NCBI GenBank assembly: GCA_030248295.1
Contig: JASANH010000032.1
Coordinates: 62,001-126,000, forward strand
Length of the DNA stretch: 64,000 nt
Reading direction: 5' to 3'
Source: Mesodorylaimus sp. YZB2_4
Lineage: Eukaryota > Nematoda > Enoplea > Dorylaimida > Dorylaimidae
A model generated the notes under the pieces. That model ran no database searches, was not told the DNA's origin, and saw only the letters and a list, made by a program, of their open reading frames with translations. Of this stretch, positions 53,776-64,000 are shown piece by piece (position 1 is the stretch's first letter; each line of letters starts with the position of its first letter). A program made the translations under genes and the position numbers.

Positions 53776-56768
53776 ATTTTTAGTGCTGCATGTCTTTTGG
53801 ATTGTGCACACTAAACGGCAGGTTCTGTCAGCGTAAGTCACAATGATCTCATCCCTTTCTCGGCGATCTGCGCCATAATGATTCCCACCGTTAAACCTCT
53901 TCAGCAGTCCGATTTAGTCAGAGAACTGATTTTTGAAGCAAAATTCCTAGAATTACTGAACTCAGTGGGTGCCTATCCTGATTTTGCCTTACTAGGTCCT
54001 TTAGTGAAATAATCTTGTCCGTTAGCACAATGATTCCTGCCGATGAAGGCGGCAACAGCCTACTATCCATTTAGGATGACCGTAACTGAATCCGAGCAAA
54101 TAAATGGTGACGTCAGTGACAAATGTTGTGCCGCCTAGAAATTGCTGTATGCAGTGCAAACACGACTTCAATAGCGAAGCTTCGATAAACAGAGCGCTTA
54201 GGCAAACGTAGCTATTCTTCGCGGGAGGAGGATTATCTGAAATGTTTGCGCAAGCGGGAGGGCAACAGTGACGTCACCAGAGGGTGGTACTGTAGGTACA
54301 GTAGCCGATTCGAGAGGCAGGAGAACGGCAGCCATCAGTTTGCAACGGACATTTCAAGGCACCTAGTAAAGTACGAGTAGAAAGCAGTGATGATGACAGC
54401 AAAAATACCGGGTTCACGAAACAGTCTCCACTTCTGGTCTGTAAGCATCGGCTTATAACTTTTAAACAGGAAAGGAGATGAACCCCGCTAATGAAAACAA
54501 GAATTTCTGAAGACACAGCATGTTTCTTTTCAAACGAAGGCGCCAACCCGATATAAAAGGTCCGAAAATGGGCGGAAGACGCAGAGGTGCAAGAAACACT
54601 GAAATTCGGGGTTGGCCTAGCGCTTTTTTCTCAGCTTCCTACACTGCCCTAAAAGACTTGAAAAAATTTTATATTTCTAGCGCTGTCCCACTCCACACAT
54701 TTTCTGATCACACTTCTCAGACCCAAACTGCCAAAAAAGTATTATCGAAATTTAATACAGTGCATACCTCTCTTTTCTTAGATCGTATACGTACAAGGTA
54801 AAAATAATATGGGCCTAGAGTTGGAGTTTGAGTGGCCATTCCTGCCTGGTATAATGAATCCTGGAACCAGGTTGCGTCAAATCCTTGCTGCTAGTCGTCG
54901 TCGACGAAACATCAAAAACAGCGATTTCGATGCACTCGATCAAAACGAAGAAACAACAAAAGTACCAAACCAAATCATTACGTCAAGAATTTTCCAAAAC
55001 ATTGGGAGCCTAATACTGATCGGAAACTTTCCCCTAACAAAAGGCAGGTGCTGGTCTGATCAGATTCCTACCTCCGAACATGAGTGCCAGCAGTCAAAAA
55101 AAGCGCGACAAATTTTCATTGCAAGGGTCATCAGCCAACATTTTCGGCGTCTAGTGAATTTACCGAAAAGATCTAAAACTACTCCAGCAGGGACAAAGGT
55201 AGGAGAAAATTTCCCATGCACCTACATTAAAAAATGCAGAAAATACAGCCGGAGGCACAAATTTTTTCTTGAATTCATTTAGTTGAATGTATATTGCGCC
55301 TACTCCGAGACTACCTGACAATAAATCGATTTAGTTCAAAATCCACGCGAAGGCGATCGATTTAGTCCTTAAAATCGAGCTAAGCCTATGCAAGCATCAA
55401 AGCAAGCCAGTCGATGCTCAAATAAGCCTCGGCTTTCGCTGACAACCCAACCCAGCCGTTTCTCGATGTAATGAAAACGGAGCTAATCGGGTGCGCAGGG
55501 AGAGGAAGTGAAATTTTCATTCATTTAACGACCACCGAGCCCGCATTAAAAACCCCAAAACGACATTGTAGTGGGAGAAAATGAGGACACCAGTTTCGAC
55601 TGGCTGTGGACGTTATGAAATTTTCACAGGTTTAGGTCTGAATAATTGAAAAATCCGCATCCTTTCGACTTACTAGTTAGCTAGAATATTTTTGTGTGAA
55701 AACAGTTTAGTTAGTCAGCAATTTGGGATTCGTTGCCGAGCGTCTTGCAGACGAGATAATGCCAACTTTCTACCCTTTAATCTCCTCACCAATGCTTGGG
55801 ACGCAAGCGCATAGCCAGTCAGCAGCTGTCATTTACGAAAAAGCTCGCGGTAGTCTTGATAAAAGACAAAAATACGAGGGCTTCAAATGAAAAACCACGG
55901 TTATTCCAAACTAGGGCTCATGAAAAGGGTGTAGAAAAAAACACGGAGGAAATGGAAGTATCGATTCTAGCATGGAATCAGGCTTGGTATCACAGGCAGA
56001 CACGCACGCACGGAAGGTATGGTTGCTTGAAGGAAGAACATAAGAGATGATTGTACGCCCCCAGCTCGAGGACATCTCTGCCCGAGGCTTGTGTCCCCGT
56101 CAGCTATGTTTGTGATTCTCTACTTTTTGTACACAACGAGCAGCCATGCAGGCCACGCCTCTCATCGTTAGCCAGTCCCCACTGGCATTTTATGCTTTCA
56201 TATCGGATTATAATGAACAGATCGATAAGGTGGATTGCTCGTGTTCTTCTTGCTAATGCAAATAATAAATTTGAGACGGAGGCGTCTTATTATTCGCCCA
56301 AGATGCATTGTGATTCGCGTTGGAGGTTGAAAAATGAGAATGCTTTAGAGAACACAAAAATGAAATAAGATCTGTGCAGATGAAAATTTGAAAGTGCTGA
56401 AAAGCTAACTATGAGATGACGGAAAGAGTAAATGCTGTTTCTAAATAATAAAATAAGAGAAATAATAGCGGAGTGGGTCGTATGACAAATATATTACAGT
56501 ACGCCACAACTTGGGGCTTTGGTCACCGTGAAATAGTTCTCTCGATCCATTTTTATTTTTATACTGTATTTTCAAGGTATACTACATTCTGTTTTATGTT
56601 TGTGCACCTATGGCAGTGCAATGTGTTTTTAAAATATATTTTTAAGCTTTGCTTCAGTAAAGTCATATAAATGAGGCAAAATTTAAAGATTTTATTCGAT
56701 CCTTTTTGAAATATGCGCTCTTGTACAGAGAGTTTGCACTTCATACCGAAAACTGCAAGAAGCCTTTG

Positions 56769-57330
56769 CTATTTGCATGTTTTGTAAAGAAAACAATGTT
56801 CGGCAGTGAGCAGGAGCACCAAGCCCAGACCTTTTGGAAAGCCAAATTGTGACACTAGACCCCACGCTGTGCGGTAGTTTTTTAACGTGTTGGTAAGGAT
56901 CATCAGACCTAGAGTGTACTGAACAAAGTGCTTACCATCTTTGGAAGATTGAGAATTACGATTTTCTCCAGGCAAATAAGGCGTCAAATTTAAATACGTG
57001 GGAGTTGATTTATGTTCAATTTTGTATTCGTTCAAGACAAGTTTAGTACGTTCCAAGAAATCCACTTTCCATCAATCTGTGCTTCCTAGTGATGCATATA
57101 ATTTATTCTTTCTTCAACAACCAATAATTTTTCTTTCGACCAAGCTTTTACAACGGCTGGTGGAAAAAGCAAATGCACTAATTCAGTAACGAAAGTGCTG
57201 CGTTTTTCAGGATTTATTGAATAATAGCACTCCTTTCGGTCGAAATTGAAACGCGAATCGAAATGAGTGAGATTAGTTTCAGTCGGGCACGCCAATCGTA
57301 GGCTGGGCTAAAAAGTGTAATAAAAGAAAT
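56769..57330 (-). other. Possible exons of an unrecognised minus-strand gene
   Basis: A strong acceptor (TTACACTTTTTAG, about 57309-57321) opens a frame on the minus strand containing FNFDRKECYYSINPEKR and STFVTELVHLLFPPAVVKAW that stops at about 57086. A second frame, 57064-56769, contains VDFLERTKLVLNEYKIEHKS and YTLGLMILTNTLKNY. The two are in different frames, separated by stops, and no clean intron joins them. It could be a decayed gene or chance frames. Confidence 0.25.
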
Positions 57331-57989
57331 ATCTGCCAATGTTTGCGCTCATCCTTCCTTCTCCCATCGTCGCACTCTGCCGACGCCCATAGATCGCATG
57401 ATTACTAATTAACGCGGCTGGTGTCGTTGCCCGGATCACTCGGTTTGTATCGACTAATGCCGCAGCGCAACGACCCGAAGGACGGGATTGGAGAAGCGGC
57501 ACAGATATTGTGTAGCTAGTTATATAAGCAGGTGGCGAGGGAACACGGAAAGGAGGAAACATTCCATGCCCTCCGCTCATGAGCAGTAAACTAGAAAACC
57601 AAACAGAAACACGGGTTGTACGCCCTACTGAACGGTCGGTGGCCTCCAGCAAACTTGCGAGTCCACTCAGTGAAATAACGTTATTGTGGCAAGACCAAAA
57701 CCGAGGCCTCAAGCTGAACCATGTGACTCCATATTTGTTTTTAAGAGCGAGTCTTCAGGTGTCCCAAAATAGCCCAAGACGTGAAAACCAGCTGGCACAT
57801 TTCGGACCATAGAGCTTTCCAAAACGCCAGCAACAGCGTCAGAAAATGCGAAACTTCTTCAGCATATGCTATCTGACGCATATAGGAAGCAATAAGAAGC
57901 AAACGAGTATGTTGTTTTGTTGAGCCTCGCTCACTCAGTCCCCTTCCACCAAACCGGAGTCAGTGCGCCTACCAACTACGCTGGCTGTA

Positions 57990-59154
57990 GTTTGCTTGCC
58001 GTGCCCGTTTGTCATTTTGGAGCAAGTCAGAAGAGGACGAGGAGAAGCAATTGTTCCTGCGCGACCTCCTTCTCCCTCTGCAGGCGCACACTAATTATGA
58101 ATGGCACCCACGATACTCATTCGATTTGGTGGATTTTCATTCTTTGTCCAGACAGAAGGCGAGATTCGTGCTAGCGGGTCCGCCTTTTGAGGCCTATATT
58201 TCCACTCCCAATAGTCCCATAACAGACTTATCGTCTAGCTGCAGACCAGACCAGGCCCGGCCGCAGAGCGGGAAGGTTGATTGTCGAAAGCAGGTCTTTC
58301 TGTGCTTGTATAGAAACATCAACCATTTGGACCACTTGAATGCAGCGATCAGCTTCCTTACAACTACTCATCAGAGAACCTGTTATGGCAGCGGTTACGT
58401 TACACGTTTTGCTTGCCCATGCAGAACCAGACAGCCACAGCAGTACACTTGGACTAGCCACCTGATCTCTTATCCCATGGTTGAAAGCCAGATTCTGTCA
58501 CAAACGGATATTGTCTCTTGCCAGCGCCCTGGCCCTTATAGGACGGATGCGCATATGCATATCCGTGATTTCTGCAGCGTGTAATAAAAACGGTGTAATC
58601 GGAGTGCTCTATGCAAAAGGCCGAGTACGGTCGGGCACCGTAATCTCTCCAACTGCCATTAACCGACTGATAGTCGCTACCGTCCACCGTCCACAACCAA
58701 ATCGCTCGTCCGAACCTACCATTGGAGCAATAAACACGGGTTGACTCAACTGGAAGTCAGAACAATAGCTTGGGTACACAATATGCCACCTGTTATGGAA
58801 AACACGTACTTGTTTCGGGACCAGAGCCGTGCGGTTGACCTGTAAGAAAATCGCACAAAGTCATAAGTCCTACAGCATCCCACCAAAATGCGAAGGCACT
58901 GAATCAGATTCCCATTAGATACACAGTCGACACATCGCCCTATCAGCTTGCTCAAGGCGTTTACTAGCGTCTTCACTTTCAGGCTCGACATTCGATGCGA
59001 GTGGCACGCTGCATGATCAGCCAAGAGAAGATGGTCTCGTTGGTCGACGATGAAGGACTCGGTGAGGTGAGTTTGGTCTCTTCCCCTCCCTTGTCGCCCC
59101 AAACTAATCGAGCATGCTTTTCAGGTATCAAAGCTCAAGTCCTTACTCGTTGGT
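57990..59154 (+). other. Possible exons of an unrecognised plus-strand gene
   Basis: Three pieces look coding. 58003-58280 has SKSEEDEEKQLFLRDLLLPL and YSFDLVDFHSLSRQKARFVL. About 58343-58455 has DQLPYNYSSENLLWQRLRYT. 58984-59068 is bounded by CTTCACTTTCAG and a GTGAGT donor, reads MISQEKMVSLVDDEGLGE, and can join an exon at about 59125 that stops shortly after. I could not link the pieces into one frame and recognise no family. Confidence 0.25.
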
Positions 59155-59556
59155 TGACTACGTCTCATGGGTTTGAAACAAGACCATGGCTGGCTAAGAG
59201 CGCAGGATTGGAAAATACATTGCACAAGTGGGTAAAGTAACAAGTGGCTTACATTTATGGGCTTCGAGGACTAAAAAATGAAAGGTGATAAATATGGACA
59301 GTAGAAATGGCAGCATGTTATTAGTTGCTGCTCGCTCCCACTGACCCGTTCCAAGTGCGCGTAGGGAGTGATGGACCAGAAGACAAGTACCCATGCATAC
59401 ATCTCGCAGTTGGAAAAGAGATTACATAAGCGTATTCAAACAGTGTAGCACGTTGACAAATATGATAATAAAGGATCTGATCTTCGGAAGAAGTCGGTTG
59501 AGACTATAATAAAGTACATATAGTGATCTGGTTGCCTTTGACACGGAGCAGTCTGT

Positions 59557-59920
59557 GGTTGCCTTGACTGGCCGCCGCCAGTCAAGGCAAATTTCTGTGC
59601 CTTCTTTTGATAAAAACTTGATGACAGACTGATGCGCAAAATCGTCAAATTTGTAATTTCTCTGACCCACCTCCACATAGATGACCATATTTCAAGAACG
59701 CGCGAATGGATCAGCGCGATTCTTTGGAGGGGCTCTAGTGGGCTCTAGTTCACTGCTGCAGGTAGTCAGGCTACGAACTTTTTGAGCCCTCTCCGTACCT
59801 TATCAGTTGCCTTCATTGGCAGCTCGATGGGCTCCTCCAGGCGAGGCAGAAACCCGTCGGGTCCATGTCTCTGACTCCTTCTGTACGGGCACGAGTGGGA
59901 AGCCTGCCTGGACGGCTTTT
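59557..59920. mobile_element. Partial fold-back element related to 9280-9765
   Basis: TTGCCTTGACTGG and CCAGTCAAGGCAA form a 13-bp perfect hairpin around CCGCCG at about 59558-59590. Further right, GAGGCAGAAACCCGTCGGGT and TCTCTGACTCC (about 59841-59880) match the right outer arm of the element at 9280-9765. Confidence 0.6.
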
Positions 59921-60501
59921 GAGACCATCCGTTCCACGTGGCATCTTCCCAAATTTATTTATTTGATTCATTGGAATGGGCATTGCTGTTGCTTATTGGT
60001 CAGGGACACTAAGCCTGTCGACATGATCAGGCCATCAGGCTGGATGCCCGAATCTAGGGTGCAGCGTCGAGTGGCTGATTTCCTACACTGGCTAAGGCGT
60101 CGATCAACTCGCAGGCCAATATTGCCGCAGGTGGGGTCCTAGAGGTAACAAAAATGGTGATACATATCCAAGTAGATCAGCGCAGGATTTTGCATAATTC
60201 GTCGTGAAGCAAGGGCTATGTAACTGAAGTCAGCAGCGCAAACCAACTTCTTATAGCCCTTAAGTATGTTGCTTAGGGGTAGCCAATTTTCACAAAACAA
60301 GTCCTTTATTACAAAAAAAAGAGGTAAATATCATAAACTAGAATAAAAATCTTTGGACAGAAAAAATATCATTTTAAATTGGATCTGTATTTAAGAGAGC
60401 TTGTGTAGAAGAAACATAACTTCGACGTCTACGTATAATTTCCTCCCAGTTCTGTCGACCCGCCAGCTTTTCTTTGCAGCATCGCCGCTGCATCCTCCGA
60501 G

Positions 60502-61023
60502 TTACTCGCAATCCGGGCTGAACGGGTCCATGAATTCGGGGCCTTTACAAACCGTGTGTCCACCAAGGACTCGCGTGCACGTCCCCGCGTGTTGTATCGT
60601 CTTAAAAAGACAGGTATGGCGTAAAGCATATATGTGTTTATAATAGTGCAAAAGAGCGATATTACCTCATGTATTTCGATAACACATGATTTCAGGTTCT
60701 GGTTAGCCTGTGCTCCGCTGCCGCCGGCTCTTTTGAAGGGGCTGGTACGGATGATGCCACCGGTTCGTCCCTAAGACAGGTGCAAAAGGAGTTAGGCCTT
60801 ATTTGTCCGCGTATGAACGATAGCTATTCTCACATCGATCTCGCCGGCAGTTGGAGTCCCGTTGGCTGCCATGACGCCGATGAGAGTGATGATGAAAGCG
60901 ATGGCCACAAAGATCTCGGCGTTACTGAAAGAGAAGCGGATTTGATATGGTGCTAACTCAAGTGCGCGTATCAGAAACTTACTGACTCCTTTTAAAATAG
61001 CGATTGCAACTGGTGTAGGCCAT
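60502..61023 (-). CDS. Short cysteine-containing probable secreted peptide, 111 aa, four exons
   Basis: I do not recognise a family. Exons on the minus strand: 61023-60983, 60924-60834, 60770-60666 and 60600-60502. They total 336 nt, 111 aa plus TAA, and all phases close. The ATG lies 4 nt after an acceptor (TTTCTTTAG, 61028-61029), fitting either a 5'UTR intron or spliced-leader addition. Residues 1-15 are polar (MAYTSCNRYFKRSHN). Residues 16-34 are a hydrophobic helix (AEIFVAIAFIITLIGVMAA), a signal peptide or signal anchor. After an NGT sequon the chain has SPFKRAGG (54-61), a dibasic Lys-Arg that could be a prohormone cleavage site. A C-terminal segment follows with cysteines at 73, 87, 97 and 110 and the end FMDPFSPDCE. 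The last acceptor is AAG rather than CAG. The layout suggests a secreted hormone-like or effector peptide, but that is inference. Confidence 0.65.
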
Positions 61024-61971
61024 TTTCCTAAAGAAACAGTTTATTCTCCACAAACTTACTTCTCAGTGGGGTAACATTCAACGAGGAATCAGCATTCCGA
61101 ATAAGGCCCAGATACAGGGCAGTTTTGAGGGGAGGCACCCGAGTATCGAAGCATCAACTTAAGTCGCCCAAGGCTGCTTGCGACTTCGTTGGTCGGTGGG
61201 CTGCTTCTTGGTATGGTATACCTAGCCCCTGTGCCAAGCAGTCAATGTGGAGGGCGAATTTCCCGGAAATTAGCGAGGGGACTCCAATTTGAGGCCATGC
61301 TTGCCCAGAAGGCCGTTCTCGTTTGGGGATTGGATGTCGCCTGACACCCAAGGCATGCATGGCAGGTTAGGGACTTGAGCTCGTTCTCTCTTGCCTGGGA
61401 ACGGAGGCTAGCCCATCCAGCTTCTAGCTCACCAGAAGCCATTGCAGATGGTCCGCACCAGATCGCCAATATTAAGGACTAGGGCACAACAAGGCTTTCC
61501 CCAAGATACCTGAAGGGTCTATTGATCAGACTTACCAAATTCAGAATTCTTGACCAACTAGGACTCTCTTCTGACCGTTAGTGTGAGACTTCGATGCGTC
61601 GAATGAAAGAATGACTGCTCGCGGCAGTTAAAATACATGGCTGTACACAAAATCAAGCAAGGTAGGAAGTTGACTGCTGACCATTCGTAGTTCCGTTCAA
61701 AACGTGCCTTTGGCGTCAGTAGCGTGGATGTATGTAATTTCTGCTTTATCTCCGTGAGCATACGGGAAGATTGAATCAGCTGCCAGTATCCTTTGCTCCA
61801 TGGAGTCAGCAAAGTTAGTACATTTGTGCTTCCTGGCAGTTGATAGTGTCTTCGCCCTCGCCTTATCCGGTGCTTTGTTTCTCGAGAGTTCGCAAGACCT
61901 AAACGTTTCAAAAGAGCAAGCCGTTGACGTAAGTTAGCTCATGAACTGGACAGAGCCAGGCACCGACAATT

Positions 61972-62024
61972 GGCGAAAGGCCCGGTGCTATAGCGGAAGG
62001 AGCCCGGGCACCGGGCCTTTCGCC
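61972..62024. repeat. GC-rich hairpin, 17-bp perfect arms
   Basis: GGCGAAAGGCCCGGTGC (61972-61988) and GCACCGGGCCTTTCGCC (62008-62024) are exact reverse complements around a 19-base loop. A second, smaller palindrome (GTCTGCGCAGAC) lies about 28 bases further on. Confidence 0.9.
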
Positions 62025-62243
62025 TGGCTTCTTCGGTGGAGAGGGAGGATGTCTGCGCAGACGTCCTTCCGCTCCGTTTAAAGCACTAATATGACGGAAG
62101 ACATCTCGTGATATCCGCCCAACCCGTCCACTGGTAATTTGGGCATAAAGCAATCTTGCAGGTGTCTAAAGTTTAAAATGAACTGGCGATTTGTTACCTA
62201 CCCTATTGCGCGAAAACAAAGAGTATAAAAATGATTCAGTTCA

Positions 62244-62311
62244 AGGTTTTGTCCTTACTGGAATACTTGACGGGATGCGCCCCGACAAGTATTCCAGTAA
62301 GGACAAAACCT
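62244..62311. repeat. Perfect 26-bp-stem hairpin
   Basis: Arms 62244-62269 and 62286-62311 are exact reverse complements (AGGTTTTGTCCTTACTGGAA.. and ..TTCCAGTAAGGACAAAACCT). The 16-base loop can add four more pairs (CGGG with CCCG). Confidence 0.92.
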
Positions 62312-64000
62312 CAAACTATTACACAGTACATCTTATGTAACATACATATACCTATAATATAGTCGTACATACATCATATATACTGCATATATACAGTTTA
62401 CTTTTGCTTTTTACTTCCGTAAGTTTTTAGCGGCATGCATAGCTTGTATTTGCGGGGACTTGCAGGTTATTTTGTCAGCAATAGACCATTTCGCAGCCTC
62501 GCATTGCAAAATTTGAATTTTTCGCTATAAGCTGCCTACGCCAGTTTACATAGGCGGAAAGTCCCTAATTTCAAATTCCCTGTGTCTAAATTGGAGGAAA
62601 CTTTTTTCAGTTGCTGATATTTTTTCCGCTTTACGATCTGAATGCATCGTTTTCTTTTCAAAAAGTGGCTGAGAACGGTTGCTTCTCCGCATGAAAAAGC
62701 TTCGAGTGCGGGATACGCTCAGGCTTACAATTAGAAGCGAGGGACTATTTATCTAAGTCAGCTGTCTTTCGCGATTTGCAGCGGGAAATTCAAACTGTGT
62801 TATAAGAGACCGATAAGTGGTCTTCGTTCAACACAGGATCACATATGCCATTGCGTGTTCCATTACAATGGACACTAAATGCAGGGTTAGCAGCCTAATT
62901 AAGCATATTACCTGCCGAGCTGCCCAGTCCAGTGAAATAAAAACAGTGCACGTGCCGTCTTCTAGACCAGAAAACTTTGTCCTACACGGTAAAATGTTAC
63001 CAGACTTTGACTCTATCACATCACTTCCTTTCGCATGGTTGGAGTCAGGGTTTTTCCTGAGAAGAATCGGGTTTTCATGTCTTTCCACTAAAATCGACTC
63101 ACATCTGCTCGCTTATTTGCTGGACGATCTGATTTGCTTAGGAACCTCCTTGGGTGCTGAGTTATGTGCACTTGTTGACGGTCCACTGATGCAAATGACC
63201 TCTCTACCCGGCTGGAAGCCTGTGATAGCCGCTGCTGCTGTGAAGCAAGGTTGCCGCATTTGCTTCCACGTATTTCTCGACATGATCCCTTGGCGCTGAC
63301 AAATGTTGCTGCAAGTTGAAGTCGTTAAACCCTGCCGTCAAACCTTTATATTCTAAATAATAAAACTCAACCTCAAATTTTTTCTTTTATTCCATGGTTT
63401 CCTTTCTTAGAGAATCTTTTTTTCTGGAACTTAGCTTGGTAGAAAAACTGGAACTACATGACGCCTTAGTACCGCGCCAAGAGGGGCTATGAGGCTGTCA
63501 CGCGATCGGGCGGAAGTCATGTGGGCCAGGAATAACATACCACTACGATCTGTTATCACGGAAAGAGCGTCTGGCTCTCCAGACCTTCCTTCCAATCCGC
63601 CCAAGGAGTCAGACGCTCCTTCCGAGGCTTTTGCCGCTTGTCAGTGCCTGGCTCCGTCCAATCCACGAGCTTACGCCAAAAGTTTTGGTTTTTAAAAATT
63701 TTGGCCTGCGTCTTCGAGTAACGCACTTTGGCTTCTAACAAGAAGACAAGTGTGTGGACAGTCTCTAATTCACAGGAAGTAAAAATCTAATAATTTTGTT
63801 GACTCCATGTAGCAAAGGATGTTTGGAAGGATAGATCGGAATGGCTCGTCCAATCTTCACGTAAACTGTTCAGTGGATAAAGGAAAGTTGCATCCAAGCT
63901 ACTGACGCCAGAGACATGTTTGGAAGGGCTTACGACTGGTCAACAGCCCCATTTCCACCTAGCTCGATTTTGCAGCCATGTATAAATATGGATGCGCTGC

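Larger units (their letters stand above)
53298..60501. other. Long stretch with doubtful coding content
   Basis: Apart from a SINE-B copy, a fold-back fragment and the doubtful coding candidates listed separately, I see no supported gene. The missing first exon of the calmodulin-like gene should lie in the left part. The frame at 54809-55282 (MNPGTRLRQILAASRRRR from an internal ATG) is unrecognised and could be chance. Confidence 0.45.
61024..64000. other. Right-hand stretch, no confident gene
   Basis: It contains a 17-bp-arm palindrome (61972-62024), a 26-bp-arm perfect hairpin (62244-62311) and a short inverted pair near 63568-63617 (GCGTCTGGCTC and GAGTCAGACGC). The frame 62817-63299 (160 codons, TTSLGAELCALVDG-like content) matches nothing I know and may be chance. 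Confidence 0.5.

Noticed and set aside
62817..63299. A 160-codon gene
   Set aside because: Open frame only; no family, no clear 5' context, and an antisense frame of similar quality overlaps it.

Overview
This window is animal (eukaryotic) DNA, most likely from an intron-rich nematode. Genes are split into many short exons with GT..AG borders and short 3' splice signals of the TTTTCAG/TTTTTAG kind. An AG preceded by pyrimidines often sits a few bases upstream of the ATG, as expected for spliced-leader trans-splicing. The gene types also fit: an astacin protease with a C-terminal ShKT domain, a lamin-tailed cytoplasmic intermediate filament, a DEG/ENaC channel, and single-exon 7TM receptors resembling nematode chemoreceptors. 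No species can be named from the sequence, and another ecdysozoan is not excluded.

Layout. 262-1330: C-terminal exons of a TRAPPC13-like trafficking gene (+), whose 5' end lies outside the window. 4048-5059: C-terminal part of a gustatory-receptor-like gene (+). 7237-8481: astacin-ShKT protease (+) with one in-frame TGA. 12247-13365: 7TM receptor (+). 16251-18864: DEG/ENaC channel (-). 20164-29060: complete 29-exon CYFIP (Sra-1/GEX-2) gene (+), 1256 aa. 29302-32138: dynactin subunit 2 (dynamitin) (+), 11 exons. 32758-33474: unrecognised single-exon gene (+). 34898-35391: unrecognised 3' exon (-). 35583-36587: second 7TM receptor (-). 41221-45806: nine-exon cytoplasmic intermediate filament (-), 603 aa. 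50846-53297: calmodulin-like gene (-) with a 29-nt last exon. 60502-61023: a four-exon gene for a 111-aa peptide with an N-terminal hydrophobic segment and four downstream cysteines (-), which no single long ORF reveals. Exon coordinates were worked out by hand. Phases and totals close exactly for CYFIP, DCTN2, the filament, the channel and the peptide gene.

The genes are unrelated housekeeping, cytoskeletal, membrane-receptor and channel functions, not a cluster of one pathway. CYFIP (WAVE complex), dynactin and the intermediate filament are all cytoskeletal, but nothing in the sequence links their regulation.

Between and inside the genes the DNA is rich in non-autonomous repeats: at least three tRNA-derived SINE-like families, one copy with a perfect 16-bp target-site duplication; several fold-back or MITE families; a probable PIF/Harbinger-like element with a TTA duplication; a BEL/Pao gag remnant in a CYFIP intron; hexamer arrays; and many long poly-G/poly-C runs. 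The most notable structures are the short peptide gene, a nested palindrome filling the last calmodulin intron, and a perfect 30-bp palindrome next to a 5' splice site in the filament gene.
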